A stretch of 43,978 nucleotides of DNA from an uncultured Bacteroidota bacterium (GCA_902514225.1 CABXPN010000007.1:1-43978); one strand, 5' to 3'; positions 1 through 8,253 are shown, numbered from the stretch's first letter. Translations and numbers: made by a program. Notes: generated by a model from the sequence alone, not told the origin.

Positions 1-1
1 A

Positions 2-616
2 ATGAAAATAAAAAGTGCTGATTTTGTAATTAGCAATACGGACTATGAACTTTGCCCTAAAGAATCACTTCCTGAATATGCGTTTATCGGAAGATCAAAT
101 GTAGGGAAATCATCTCTTATCAATGCAATTGTTGACAGAAAAAACCTAGCGAAAACATCAGGGAAACCAGGTAAAACACAATTAATAAACCATTTTAAGA
201 TCAATAATAATTGGTTTCTAGTTGATTTACCAGGATATGGTTACGCTACAATCTCTAAAACAAAAAGACATGAGTTTAAAAAGATGATAAACAATTATCT
301 TTTAAACCGAAAGAACCTAATCTGTTTATTTGTTTTGTTAGATATCCGACACAATGCTCAGAAAATTGACATAGAATTTATGAAACAAATGGGAGAAGAA
401 GGAATTCCATTTGTAATGGTTTTTACTAAATCAGATAAAATTTCTCAAACTCAAATTATTAAGAACATTAATAAATACAAAGAAGAAATGTTAAAATATT
501 GGGAAAGTTTACCTGAGATATTTATTACATCTTCTGAAAGAAAAATCGGAACAAATGACATCTTAAACTTTATTGAAAAATATAATAAAGGTTTTGACCC
601 TACTTTGGTTCAATGA
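2..616 (+). CDS. engB: EngB/YihA/YsxC ribosome-biogenesis GTPase
   Basis: This is a small TRAFAC-class GTPase of the EngB (YihA/YsxC) family, a cytoplasmic factor for assembly of the large ribosomal subunit. The 204 residues match the usual family length of about 200. G1 (GRSNVGKS) is at residues 30-37, the G2-region threonine follows in GKPGKTQ (54-60), G3 (DLPGYG) is at 75-80 and G4 (TKSD) at 142-145; a late SS motif fits G5. The start is the ATG at the second base of the window, so any promoter lies outside. Its last 17 bases overlap the 3' end of convergent gldC. Identification is secure. Confidence 0.96.
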   Translation: MKIKSADFVISNTDYELCPKESLPEYAFIGRSNVGKSSLINAIVDRKNLAKTSGKPGKTQLINHFKINNNWFLVDLPGYGYATISKTKRHEFKKMINNYLLNRKNLICLFVLLDIRHNAQKIDIEFMKQMGEEGIPFVMVFTKSDKISQTQIIKNINKYKEEMLKYWESLPEIFITSSERKIGTNDILNFIEKYNKGFDPTLVQ

Positions 617-932
617 TTTTTGTCTGCTCAGCAAAAAACTCACAGTAATCTTTTAATGCTCCGGCCAACTTATCATGCCCAGTTGATTTTTCTAGAGTAT
701 TAGCCATTGACATTAATGTCTGATGATACATTATAAACATTTCGTTTACCATCATATCTTTAGTCCATAAATCAACACGGAGAGTTTCTTTAGTTTTAGC
801 GTCCCATCCAGCGATCATTAAAGATTTCAAATTTATATTTACTGCTTGTTTATCAGTTGAATTCATTACAATGTTTTTCGGAACATTATTTTCATCTAGT
901 TCCAAATCGAAAGTTAGTTTTGATTCGCTCAT
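600..932 (-). CDS. gldC: Gliding motility protein GldC
   Basis: This 110-residue soluble protein has the recognisable GldC sequence (N-terminal SKLTFDLELDE, then NIVMNSTD and a C-terminal helical half) and the family's usual length of about 110. There is no signal peptide or membrane segment, so it is cytoplasmic. GldC is known from flavobacterial gliding and is paired with gldB; it enhances motility and its biochemical role is undefined. Here its ATG overlaps the gldB stop by one base (TAATG at 930-934 read on the minus strand), so translation is probably coupled. Its 3' end overlaps engB by 17 nt. Confidence 0.92.
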   Translation of the reverse strand: MSESKLTFDLELDENNVPKNIVMNSTDKQAVNINLKSLMIAGWDAKTKETLRVDLWTKDMMVNEMFIMYHQTLMSMANTLEKSTGHDKLAGALKDYCEFFAEQTKIIEPK

Positions 933-1906
933 TATGGCTTATATTTTGATTTTAATAATATATCTTGTGAATTAGTGTTGTTCATTAATTCTTTAAAAGT
1001 GTCATCAGAATTACTCATGTATTTCTGTATAATTTTTAAACCGACAAAATAACCTAATCTACCAGGAGACTCTATTGGCATTCCTTTTGTAAAAGGAGCG
1101 TCATAAAAGAATGATCTATATCTTTTTTCATCTGAAGAATACAATAAATCAGATTTAATAATTTCTTCCCAAATTTTATCTTCATACAGATTACACCAAT
1201 CTACACTTTCTTCAGAATATCTTAAAATAACAGCAATATCCTCTGACGATAAACATTCCTGGATAATATACATCACTTTTCCTTTAAAAATTAAATCATC
1301 TAGAAAGTTAGTGGAGGGACTATTTTCTAAGAAATCACTCGAAATCCAATATTCTAATACATCCGAAATCATAAACTCCTTATTATATCTTACTTTCATG
1401 TAATCATACACGGAGCTGTACATTGGATTTTCATCTCCGATATAAAAATCTAATCCAATAATAATATTATTACCTATTACATCAACACCATTAGAACCAA
1501 AAGAGTTTATAGTAATTACTTTATTTGGTAACTCTTTTTCAGGGAAACAAGATATATATTTTGAAAAGGCCTTGTTAAATTTCCCACTAATTTCAGATAC
1601 ATCAGGAAAATTTTTATTAATTTTATTCTGAAGTAAAACAACATCTTCAAAAGAAGTAAAACTTAATATATTGGATTTTTTCACACTATCATTTTCAATA
1701 AACATTCCTATATGATTATTAAGATAATAATCAACAAAATCAGGGAGAACTTTCTCAATTTCAGATAATTTATCTTCATAATTATTTTCATTTATCTCAG
1801 AAAACTGATGATCAAATCTGTAAAATTCTAATTCTACATTTGATTCCTCTTCAGAAACACAAGATGATAAAATAAAAAATATTAATAGTGTTTTTATGAA
1901 TTTCAT
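932..1906 (-). CDS. gldB: Gliding motility lipoprotein GldB
   Basis: A 324-residue lipoprotein with a signal peptide ending in the lipobox LSSC, giving lipidated Cys16. The sequence and its pairing with gldC identify it as GldB, an envelope lipoprotein needed for gliding and tied to the GldK-N/type IX secretion system. The protein is rich in acidic and aromatic residues and has no other recognisable domain. The start is fixed by the signal peptide. A TAnnTTTG box lies only five bases upstream of the ATG (1912-1919, minus strand), so its mRNA may be leaderless. It is divergent from nadE, with a promoter region of about 30 bp. Confidence 0.9.
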   Translation of the reverse strand: MKFIKTLLIFFILSSCVSEEESNVELEFYRFDHQFSEINENNYEDKLSEIEKVLPDFVDYYLNNHIGMFIENDSVKKSNILSFTSFEDVVLLQNKINKNFPDVSEISGKFNKAFSKYISCFPEKELPNKVITINSFGSNGVDVIGNNIIIGLDFYIGDENPMYSSVYDYMKVRYNKEFMISDVLEYWISSDFLENSPSTNFLDDLIFKGKVMYIIQECLSSEDIAVILRYSEESVDWCNLYEDKIWEEIIKSDLLYSSDEKRYRSFFYDAPFTKGMPIESPGRLGYFVGLKIIQKYMSNSDDTFKELMNNTNSQDILLKSKYKP

Positions 1907-1911
1907 TAGTG

Positions 1912-1919
1912 CAAATGTA
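1912..1919 (-). promoter_or_regulatory. Bacteroidota -7 box of gldB
   Basis: Read on the minus strand this is TACATTTG, an exact match to the Bacteroidota sigma -7 consensus TAnnTTTG. It ends five bases before the gldB ATG and directly abuts the nadE -7 box. No clear -33 TTG element is seen at the expected distance. Confidence 0.6.
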
Positions 1920-1927
1920 TAAATTTG
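1920..1927 (+). promoter_or_regulatory. Bacteroidota -7 box of nadE
   Basis: TAAATTTG matches TAnnTTTG and lies 11 bases before the preferred nadE ATG at 1939. It lies inside the longer GTG-initiated reading frame (start at 1909), which argues that the longer start is not used. Confidence 0.6.
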
Positions 1928-1938
1928 TAAATTATAAA

Positions 1939-2712
1939 ATGAAAGAACAAGAAGTAATACAACATATTGTAAATTGGCTTTCCAAATATCAGAGAAAGTC
2001 GGGAGCAGATGGATTTGTTATTGGTATATCTGGAGGTGTTGACTCAGCACTTACATCTACATTAGCAGCAAAAACAACACTACCTACTCTTTGTATTGAA
2101 ATGCCAATTCATCAGAATAAACTACAAGTTAAAAGAGGTGAAAATCATATAAAATGGTTAAAAAATAATTTTAACAACATAAGTAGCATTGAACATAACC
2201 TCACAGATATCTTTGATGGTTTTGAAAAAAGCATTCCAAACAAAACAGAAGAAAACGAACTAGCACTTGTAAATACAAGAGCAAGAATCAGAATGACTTG
2301 TCTGTATTATCACGCTCAAGTCAATAACTATTTAGTTTTAGGAACCGGAAATAAAGTTGAGGATTTTGGGATTGGATTTTTTACAAAATATGGTGATGGT
2401 GGAGTGGATATTAGTCCTATTGCAGACTTGCTAAAAACTGAAGTTTATAAACTTGCAAAATATCTTGGGATTAATCAAGACATATTAAAGACTCCTCCAA
2501 CAGACGGGCTTTGGGGAGAGGATAAAACAGATGAAGATCAGATTGGAGCTACTTACCCTGAATTAGAGTGGGCTATGAATTTTAATGAAAATGAAAAGAT
2601 AATTACTGAAAGAGATAAAGAAGTTTTAAATATTTTCAGAAAATTAAACTTACAAAACCAACACAAAATGAATGAAATTCCGGTTTGCAAGATACCTAAG
2701 TTATTGAAATAA
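1939..2712 (+). CDS. nadE: NAD synthetase NadE
   Basis: NAD synthetase adenylates and amidates nicotinic acid adenine dinucleotide to NAD in the last step of NAD synthesis. The PP-loop motif SGGVDS is at residues 31-36. Further family motifs are visible: NTRARIRM, a GTGNKVED stretch and SPIADLLKTEVYKLA. There is no glutaminase domain, so it is the short type (257 residues) that uses ammonia or a separate glutaminase. The frame is open back to a GTG at 1909. I choose the ATG at 1939 because family members start at the helix KEQEVIQHIVNWL and a -7 promoter box lies between the two starts. Placement beside gldBC is typical of flavobacteria. Confidence 0.93.
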   Translation: MKEQEVIQHIVNWLSKYQRKSGADGFVIGISGGVDSALTSTLAAKTTLPTLCIEMPIHQNKLQVKRGENHIKWLKNNFNNISSIEHNLTDIFDGFEKSIPNKTEENELALVNTRARIRMTCLYYHAQVNNYLVLGTGNKVEDFGIGFFTKYGDGGVDISPIADLLKTEVYKLAKYLGINQDILKTPPTDGLWGEDKTDEDQIGATYPELEWAMNFNENEKIITERDKEVLNIFRKLNLQNQHKMNEIPVCKIPKLLK

Positions 2713-2755
2713 AATAATTTGCATATATTAGCCAAACTAACCAATATATTATTTT

Positions 2756-3082
2756 ATGAAAAACGTATTAAACATTGTAACAACTATCCTAGTAATTTTA
2801 TTCTTTGGATGGCAATTTTTAGGTAATTGTTGTGAAAAAGAATGTGATTACACAAAATGTGATAAATCAGAAATTAAAGAGGAATGTCCTCATGCAAATT
2901 TAGATGAGGCAAATGTAGAGGTAGAAGAAACTACTGAAGAAGGTACTGATGAAGAAGGTACTGATGAAGAAAGTACTGATGAAGAAAGTACTGATGAAGA
3001 AAGTACTGATGAAGAAGGTACTGATGAAGAAAGTACTGATGAAGAAAGTACTAATGAAGAAGGTGACAATGAAGATAAATAG
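2756..3082 (+). CDS. Membrane-anchored protein with acidic pentapeptide-repeat tail
   Basis: A 108-residue protein I cannot assign to a named family. Residues 1-23 form a hydrophobic anchor. A short cysteine-rich stretch follows (Cys25, 26, 30, 35 and 44), spaced like a possible metal or disulfide site. From about residue 63 the tail is eight tandem copies of [G/S]T[D/N]EE, encoded by perfect or near-perfect 15-bp repeats. The acidic tail is probably disordered. A clear hairpin terminator follows. The frame is supported by the signal-like N-terminus and by repeat units being a multiple of three. The minus-strand frame across the repeat is a shadow. Confidence 0.7.
   Translation: MKNVLNIVTTILVILFFGWQFLGNCCEKECDYTKCDKSEIKEECPHANLDEANVEVEETTEEGTDEEGTDEESTDEESTDEESTDEEGTDEESTDEESTNEEGDNEDK
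2942..3061 (+). repeat. 15-bp tandem repeat, 8 units
   Basis: Eight consecutive units of the form RGTACTRATGAAGAA, differing almost only at the first base (GGT or AGT, Gly or Ser) plus one Asn-for-Asp change in the last unit. It lies inside the acidic membrane-protein gene and keeps its reading frame, so copy-number change would lengthen or shorten the tail without disrupting the protein. Confidence 0.95.
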
Positions 3083-3105
3083 TAAATAAATACTTTTTAC
3101 TCCTA

Positions 3106-3137
3106 ATACCAACTTTTATGAAGTTGGTATTTTTTTT
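3106..3137 (+). terminator. Intrinsic terminator of the repeat-tailed protein gene
   Basis: A 10-bp perfect stem (ATACCAACTT at 3106-3115 with AAGTTGGTAT at 3121-3130), a five-base loop and a run of seven or more T. It lies 24 bases after the stop codon and overlaps the last codons of convergent lnt. Confidence 0.9.
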
Positions 3138-4675
3138 ATCCTCTTCTTTACAAAAGAAGAAAGAAGTAATAAAACTGCAACAAAAGAAAAAATTCGACCA
3201 ATATAATCTCCATATCTATTGTAAAACGTTACTTTATCATTTAAAAGCACCTTAACATTTACAGCAGTTTCTTCATCCCAATCTGTTTTAGCAATAACAT
3301 CTCCATAAGGGGATATTAATCCTGAAATACCTGTGTTTGCAGAACGAACAATTGACCTTCTTTGCTCAATTGCCCGTAATCTGGCATACTGAAAATGTTG
3401 CTTATAGCCTGCTGTATTTTTCCACCAACCATCATTTGTAATAATGGTAATAATATTTGAATTCTTTCCTGTATTCATATCTCCAAAAATACTTTCGTAG
3501 CAAATAAGAGGAAGGATATTTACATCTTTATACTTAAAATCTTCAATTATATTATCTTTTGATAAACTCCCAGAAGTTCCTCCTAAGTCAACAGTGAAAT
3601 CTGCAATTACATTAAATATAAAAGAGTACGGAATCTGCTCTACCCCCGGAACCAATTTTGTTTTATGATAAATAGAAATAGTTGAATCAACACCAAAGAA
3701 AATAGCGGAATTATACGCATTACACCATTGACCAGATTCTCTTAGTTCTCTGGAATTTTCTTCTTTTTTCTCTCCTAAAAACTTATAGGTTGAAGCTCCA
3801 ATCAAAATGTTTAGTTTCGGAAATTCTTCTTGTAGTTCCTGAAGTTTAAAAACACTTTGAGATTGACTTATCTTACTTTCCCAAATAGTTTCTTGCAAAC
3901 AAGTTTCTGGTCCAATTAATAAAGTAGTATTCTGGGTTAATTTCTGTTTCGCCAAATTAATAAAATTATCTAACTGTGTTTGTGCATCTCTATTAAACTT
4001 ATCTTTATAAGGATCTACATTTGGCTGCACAATTACTATTTCTTCTGTTTGATAGGGTTGAGTTTTTTGGTCTATCCCATAAAAGAAAGAAAACAATAAA
4101 GGGACAACAATAAAAATAGATGGAAGTATCCATTTCTTCTTTTTGTCTTCAGATATCCACCACTTAAACAGTAGAATGTTTAAAATCAGAACCCAAAGTG
4201 AACCACCCAAAACCCCAGTATATTCGTACCACTGCACTATGTCCGGAACCGTAGCAAAAACATTTCCTAAAGTAAGCCAAGGCCAAGCAAGTTCCCAGTG
4301 CAAATGGAGATACTCCATACTAATCCAAAAGAAAATTAAAGCAAAATATCCTCTTTTATCTCCTAAAACTTTTTTTACTTTATGAAACAAAACAAAAGCA
4401 AAACTCATTAGTAAAGCATTAATTACAAAAGCAGCAAATGACCCAGCAGGACTTGCATGCCACACCCAATAGGTTGTAATAATATTAAAAATAAAGAAGG
4501 AAATAAAAGAGTATCCAAATACTTTCCAAGAAGTTCTTTTTCCTTTTTCTAAAATATCTCTTTCAAGAATTAAAAGTGGAATAATAGCAATAAAAATTAG
4601 TGGAAACGTTCCCGTTTCTGGCCAAGAAAACGATAACAACAAACCACTTAAAACTGAAAGAAGTATTATTCTCAT
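3116..4675 (-). CDS. lnt: Apolipoprotein N-acyltransferase
   Basis: Lnt adds the third acyl chain to the N-terminal cysteine of lipoproteins in the inner membrane. The 519 residues fit the family. The N-terminal ~200 residues carry about six hydrophobic segments, followed by a carbon-nitrogen hydrolase domain. The catalytic triad is readable: Glu in GPETC, Lys in YHKTKLVPGVEQ, and Cys in PLICYESIFGD. One last membrane segment ends the protein. It follows the porV-like gene by a single base and is presumably co-transcribed with it. Its stop overlaps the terminator of the convergent upstream gene. Confidence 0.95.
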   Translation of the reverse strand: MRIILLSVLSGLLLSFSWPETGTFPLIFIAIIPLLILERDILEKGKRTSWKVFGYSFISFFIFNIITTYWVWHASPAGSFAAFVINALLMSFAFVLFHKVKKVLGDKRGYFALIFFWISMEYLHLHWELAWPWLTLGNVFATVPDIVQWYEYTGVLGGSLWVLILNILLFKWWISEDKKKKWILPSIFIVVPLLFSFFYGIDQKTQPYQTEEIVIVQPNVDPYKDKFNRDAQTQLDNFINLAKQKLTQNTTLLIGPETCLQETIWESKISQSQSVFKLQELQEEFPKLNILIGASTYKFLGEKKEENSRELRESGQWCNAYNSAIFFGVDSTISIYHKTKLVPGVEQIPYSFIFNVIADFTVDLGGTSGSLSKDNIIEDFKYKDVNILPLICYESIFGDMNTGKNSNIITIITNDGWWKNTAGYKQHFQYARLRAIEQRRSIVRSANTGISGLISPYGDVIAKTDWDEETAVNVKVLLNDKVTFYNRYGDYIGRIFSFVAVLLLLSSFVKKRIKKIPTS

Positions 4676-4676
4676 C

Positions 4677-5735
4677 TTATTTCAAACTATATCTTAAAGA
4701 AAACAAATTTGAATACATTGAGGAAGAAAAATCTCCCAGATTAGTAAGAGCGTAATCAATATATAAATTATCAAAATGAAAACCAATACCCAAATTTGGT
4801 TGCAAACTGATATATTCTTCTTCATTAAAATCAATCTCAGATCTGATATCTCCAATACCAAATCTGAAATCTATTATTTCTTTAAACTTTATTTCTGAAC
4901 CAAAGTGAGGATTTACACTAAATAATGATGAACTAATTAAGGAATTCCTTTCTCCATCAAAATGAATATCTAAATCTAATTCAGAATTTACACTAAAATT
5001 ATCATTTAACTTGAAAGACCTATTTACTCCTGTTTGTATAGATGGTATTGTTATTTCAGAAGAATTTTCAGGAAGTTCGTTTCCTGTCTGACTATACACT
5101 TCCTCAAATTTATCCATATTAAAAGTCCAAGAATTATATGTTGAAGTAGCGTCTCTCACAATAGCAGCAACCTTCCACTCACCTATTTGTTTCTGTGCAG
5201 AAACATCAAAACCAAAACCAATAGCATTTGCAAAATCACCAATATGTCGGTATATTATTTTTGTATTTCCTCCAACATCAAACCCTTTAAATACATCCTT
5301 TTTAGCAAAAGAAAATAGAAAAGCATAATCTGCAGTAGAGAAAAGTTCTATTCTATCATAATCAACATTCCCATTATTATCAATCAGGTTTGCAGTATTC
5401 ATAATATCATCTACACCAAACCTAAGCAACATAAAACCAACTGCATCTGTTTCATTTATTTTTTTTGCATACGAAAACTGGTCAAAATTTGCAATTCCTG
5501 CAAAATAAGAAGCATGCATTAACTCCATTTCAGATTGATTTAAACCCACCAAAGCAGAAGGATTCCAATAAACAGAAGAAGAATTTACAGAAGAGGCAAC
5601 AACAGCTTTCGATAAACTTAATGAACGAGCCCCGGCACCAATTTGTAAAAATTCATTACTATATTTTGTTTGTGAAATCCCTGAAAAAGAAAGGAAAACA
5701 AAAAAGAAAAACAGATATTTAAGTTTGTTATACAT
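4677..5735 (-). CDS. PorV/PorQ-family outer-membrane protein
   Basis: A signal peptide (start MYNKLKYLF, cleavage near SGISQ) is followed by FLQIGAGARSLSLSKA and VYWNPSAL. These are hallmarks of the PorV/PorQ family of beta-barrel proteins linked to type IX secretion and lipid A handling. The protein is about 352 residues when started at the ATG at 5735; a start seven codons upstream is possible but puts a charged stretch before the signal peptide. The C-terminus has alternating barrel-like strands and ends in SLRYSLK. I cannot tell PorV proper from a paralogue. It probably forms an operon with lnt. Confidence 0.82.
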   Translation of the reverse strand: MYNKLKYLFFFFVFLSFSGISQTKYSNEFLQIGAGARSLSLSKAVVASSVNSSSVYWNPSALVGLNQSEMELMHASYFAGIANFDQFSYAKKINETDAVGFMLLRFGVDDIMNTANLIDNNGNVDYDRIELFSTADYAFLFSFAKKDVFKGFDVGGNTKIIYRHIGDFANAIGFGFDVSAQKQIGEWKVAAIVRDATSTYNSWTFNMDKFEEVYSQTGNELPENSSEITIPSIQTGVNRSFKLNDNFSVNSELDLDIHFDGERNSLISSSLFSVNPHFGSEIKFKEIIDFRFGIGDIRSEIDFNEEEYISLQPNLGIGFHFDNLYIDYALTNLGDFSSSMYSNLFSLRYSLK

Positions 5736-5740
5736 TGTTG

Positions 5741-5748
5741 TATATTTG
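5741..5748 (+). promoter_or_regulatory. Bacteroidota -7 box of pssA
   Basis: TATATTTG is an exact TAnnTTTG match, 42 bases before the preferred pssA start. It also falls inside the longer, unlikely pssA frame, supporting the later start. Confidence 0.55.
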
Positions 5749-5790
5749 TATTTCAAAATAACACAAAAATCAGCACATTATTGTAAGATT

Positions 5791-6480
5791 ATGAACGCAA
5801 TTAAAAGAAACGTACCAAACCTTATCACATTAGGAAATTTGACTTGTGGTTTACTCTCAATTGTTTTAGCTTTTGAAGGAGAATTAGAAGTTGCAGCTGC
5901 CTTTATTTTTTTTGGTGCCATTCTTGACTTTTTTGACGGATTTGCATCTAGGTTATTAAAGGTAAGTTCCGAAATAGGAAAGCAATTAGATAGCATGGCG
6001 GACATGGTAACTTTTGGAGTAGCACCAGGAATTATTATTTACAAATTAATTTCAGAAAGTAATAATCATTATGAATTCCTTGTTTATGCAGCTTTTATAC
6101 TTCCAATCTTTTCAGCTATTCGATTAGCAAAATTTAATATCGACAGTAGACAAACTTCTTCCTTTATCGGATTACCTGTACCTGCGGCCGCTATCTTTAT
6201 TGCATCTTTACCAATTCTTGGAATAAATTACGAAACAAAATTTAGCATTGATTTATTAATTGGGACTACAATAATATTATCCTTACTTTTAGTTTCAGAG
6301 TTACCACTATTTTCACTGAAAATTAGCAAGGGAGAAGAACTAAAGTCTCAACTAAATATTATCCGAATTATATTCTTAATAAGTTCTTTAATATTATTAT
6401 TCGTTTTAGAGTTTGCAGCAATTCCATTTATTGTAATTTTGTATATCTTTTTATCAATCATAAATAATCTAATAAAATGA
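5791..6480 (+). CDS. pssA: CDP-diacylglycerol-serine O-phosphatidyltransferase
   Basis: A membrane enzyme making phosphatidylserine from CDP-diacylglycerol and serine, the precursor of phosphatidylethanolamine. The CDP-alcohol phosphotransferase signature is complete in spacing: DFFDGFASRLL, then GKQLDSMADMVTFG, giving the D..DG..(A)R..G...D...D pattern. About six or seven hydrophobic segments cover the 229 residues. The reading frame extends upstream to 5725, but the ATG at 5791 gives the family start (NAIKRNVPNLITLGNL) and lies downstream of a promoter box. It overlaps purS by ATGA. Confidence 0.93.
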   Translation: MNAIKRNVPNLITLGNLTCGLLSIVLAFEGELEVAAAFIFFGAILDFFDGFASRLLKVSSEIGKQLDSMADMVTFGVAPGIIIYKLISESNNHYEFLVYAAFILPIFSAIRLAKFNIDSRQTSSFIGLPVPAAAIFIASLPILGINYETKFSIDLLIGTTIILSLLLVSELPLFSLKISKGEELKSQLNIIRIIFLISSLILLFVLEFAAIPFIVILYIFLSIINNLIK

Positions 6481-6728
6481 AATTTAGAGCCGAAATAGAC
6501 ATAATGCCATTAAAAGCTTTGTTAGACCCAGAAGGAAAAGCTGTAAGCGCAAGCATGGGAAATGTTGGACTTTCTGAAATTACTAATGTAAGAATTGGAA
6601 AACACATTACACTAGAAGTGGATGCAGAAAACAAAGAAGTAGCAAACACAAAAGTAACTGAAGCTTGTACTAAATTACTTGCTAATCAGATTATGGAAGG
6701 TTTTGAATTTACTTTAGAAGAAGATTAA
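6477..6728 (+). CDS. purS: PurS subunit of phosphoribosylformylglycinamidine synthase
   Basis: This 83-residue protein is a clear PurS: KFRAEIDIMPLKALLDPEGKAV at the N-terminus, then the core NVRIGKHITLEVDA and the C-terminal LANQIMEGFEFTLEE. In the PurSQL form of the fourth purine-synthesis step, PurS bridges the glutaminase PurQ and the synthase PurL. Neither partner is in this window. The start is set by a four-base ATGA overlap with the pssA stop. Only two bases separate its stop from convergent lptB. Confidence 0.92.
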   Translation: MKFRAEIDIMPLKALLDPEGKAVSASMGNVGLSEITNVRIGKHITLEVDAENKEVANTKVTEACTKLLANQIMEGFEFTLEED

Positions 6729-6730
6729 AA

Positions 6731-7453
6731 CTACCTCAGCTCGAAATTTTTTCCTAGATATAATTTTCTTACCATTTCATCAGAAACAAGCTCTTCTGAT
6801 GTTCCTGATTTTAGGATTTTTCCTTCATAAAGCAAATACGCTCTATCGGTAATTGAAAGGGTTTCGTGTACATTATGGTCGGTAATCAATATACCAATAT
6901 TTCTTTTCTTTAAATCAGATACAATTTGCTGAATGTCTTCTACCGCTATCGGATCAACCCCAGCAAAAGGTTCGTCTAAAAGAATAAAACTTGGATCGGT
7001 AGCCAAACATCTTGCTATTTCTGTTCTTCTTCTTTCTCCTCCAGAAAGCAATCCCCCCATGTTCTTTCTAATTTTCTGAAGTCCAAATTCATCTAACAAA
7101 TCTTCACACTTTTTCTCTTGTTCTGACTTGCTTAAATTAGTCATTTCTAAAACCGAAAGTAAATTATCCTCAACAGTCATTTTCCTAAACACAGAAGCCT
7201 CTTGTGCCAAATATCCTATTCCTAATTGCGCTCTTTTATACATTGGCAATGAAGAAATATCTTTCTCATCTAAAAACACTTTTCCTAAATTTGGTTTTAT
7301 AAGTCCTACAATCATGTAAAATGATGTTGTTTTACCCGCTCCATTCGGACCTAACAAACCAACAATTTCTCCTTTACTCACCTCAACAGAAACACCCTTT
7401 ACAACTTCTTTATCTCCATAAATTTTTACAATATTTTCAGATCTTAATTTCAT
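6731..7453 (-). CDS. lptB: LPS export ABC transporter ATPase LptB
   Basis: ATPase of the Lpt bridge that drives lipopolysaccharide from the inner membrane to the cell surface. Walker A GPNGAGKTT is at residues 35-43, the Q-loop GYLAQEASVFRKM follows, then the signature LSGGERRR, Walker B FILLDEPFAGVDP and the switch histidine in TDHNVHE. The length of 240 fits. The ATG overlaps the tatC stop by one base (TAATG, 7451-7455), marking it as the last gene of the kdsD-tatC-lptB operon. The link with kdsD makes sense because both serve LPS. Confidence 0.94.
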   Translation of the reverse strand: MKLRSENIVKIYGDKEVVKGVSVEVSKGEIVGLLGPNGAGKTTSFYMIVGLIKPNLGKVFLDEKDISSLPMYKRAQLGIGYLAQEASVFRKMTVEDNLLSVLEMTNLSKSEQEKKCEDLLDEFGLQKIRKNMGGLLSGGERRRTEIARCLATDPSFILLDEPFAGVDPIAVEDIQQIVSDLKKRNIGILITDHNVHETLSITDRAYLLYEGKILKSGTSEELVSDEMVRKLYLGKNFELR

Positions 7454-8253
7454 TATTTATTTTGATTTTTAAGTACTCGTTTTGAAATCTTTATACTAAA
7501 CTCATAAAGAATAATTAAAGGTAAAGAAACTAAAATCTGACTCGTTACATCAGGAGGAGTGATAATTGAAGATAAAATTAATGTAAGAACAATAGAATGT
7601 TTTCTGTATTTCTTCATAAATTCCGGAGTCAATAATCCGATTTTAGTAAGGAAATAAACCAACATAGGAAGTTCAAAAATAAGTCCATTTGCAAAGCTAA
7701 TTGTAGTAATTGTTGACACATAGGAACTTATTCCAATAGTATTTGAAACTTGCCCACTAATCTGATAAGACCCTAAAAAATTTACTGACAAAGGAGCTAC
7801 CATATAATAACCGAACAATACACCAACTGAAAATAAAATAGATGTAAAAAACACAACGCCTCTTGTTACTTTTGTTTCATCAGAATATAAAGCTGGTTTT
7901 ATAAACCTCCATATCTCCCAAAAAACATAAGGAAAAGCTATTACAAATCCTGCAAAAAGTGATGTCATTATATGTGTAGAAAATTGTCCTGCCATTGTAA
8001 ACGAGTGAAGGTTCCAATTTTGTTTTCCAAAACAAAGTAAATCTCCCGCACCTAATAAATCTGATAAATTACAGAAAAATACATATGTAGGAAAATCAGG
8101 GCTTAATGATGCAAATAATACTTTATCAAAGATAAAATCTTTATTTATAAAAGCTAAAACAGCAAATATAATTATTGCCGAAACCGAGCGAACTAAATGC
8201 CACCTAAGTACTTCTAAGTGGTCTAAAAATGACATCTCTTTTTCTTTCCCCAT
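7453..8253 (-). CDS. tatC: Sec-independent protein translocase TatC
   Basis: Core integral-membrane receptor of the twin-arginine pathway for folded proteins. The N-terminal signature EMSFLDHLEVLRWHLVRS is clear, and six hydrophobic segments are visible in 266 residues. The first periplasmic loop is longer than in E. coli TatC and contains several cysteines and aromatics (NLSDLLGAGDLLCFGKQNW), as is common in Bacteroidota. TatA/B are not in this window. It is coupled by TAATG overlaps to kdsD upstream (8251-8255) and lptB downstream. Confidence 0.94.
   Translation of the reverse strand: MGKEKEMSFLDHLEVLRWHLVRSVSAIIIFAVLAFINKDFIFDKVLFASLSPDFPTYVFFCNLSDLLGAGDLLCFGKQNWNLHSFTMAGQFSTHIMTSLFAGFVIAFPYVFWEIWRFIKPALYSDETKVTRGVVFFTSILFSVGVLFGYYMVAPLSVNFLGSYQISGQVSNTIGISSYVSTITTISFANGLIFELPMLVYFLTKIGLLTPEFMKKYRKHSIVLTLILSSIITPPDVTSQILVSLPLIILYEFSIKISKRVLKNQNK

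Noticed and set aside
1909..1938. GTG start extending nadE by ten codons
   Set aside because: The added residues are not family-like and the segment contains the promoter box.
2900..3112. Minus-strand frame rich in FFIST repeats
   Set aside because: It is the reverse reading of the 15-bp repeat that encodes the acidic tail; it has no start context and the plus-strand product has an anchor, promoter-side context and terminator.
5725..5790. Upstream extension of pssA
   Set aside because: The extra residues are not family-like and include the -7 box; the ATG at 5791 gives the conserved N-terminus.
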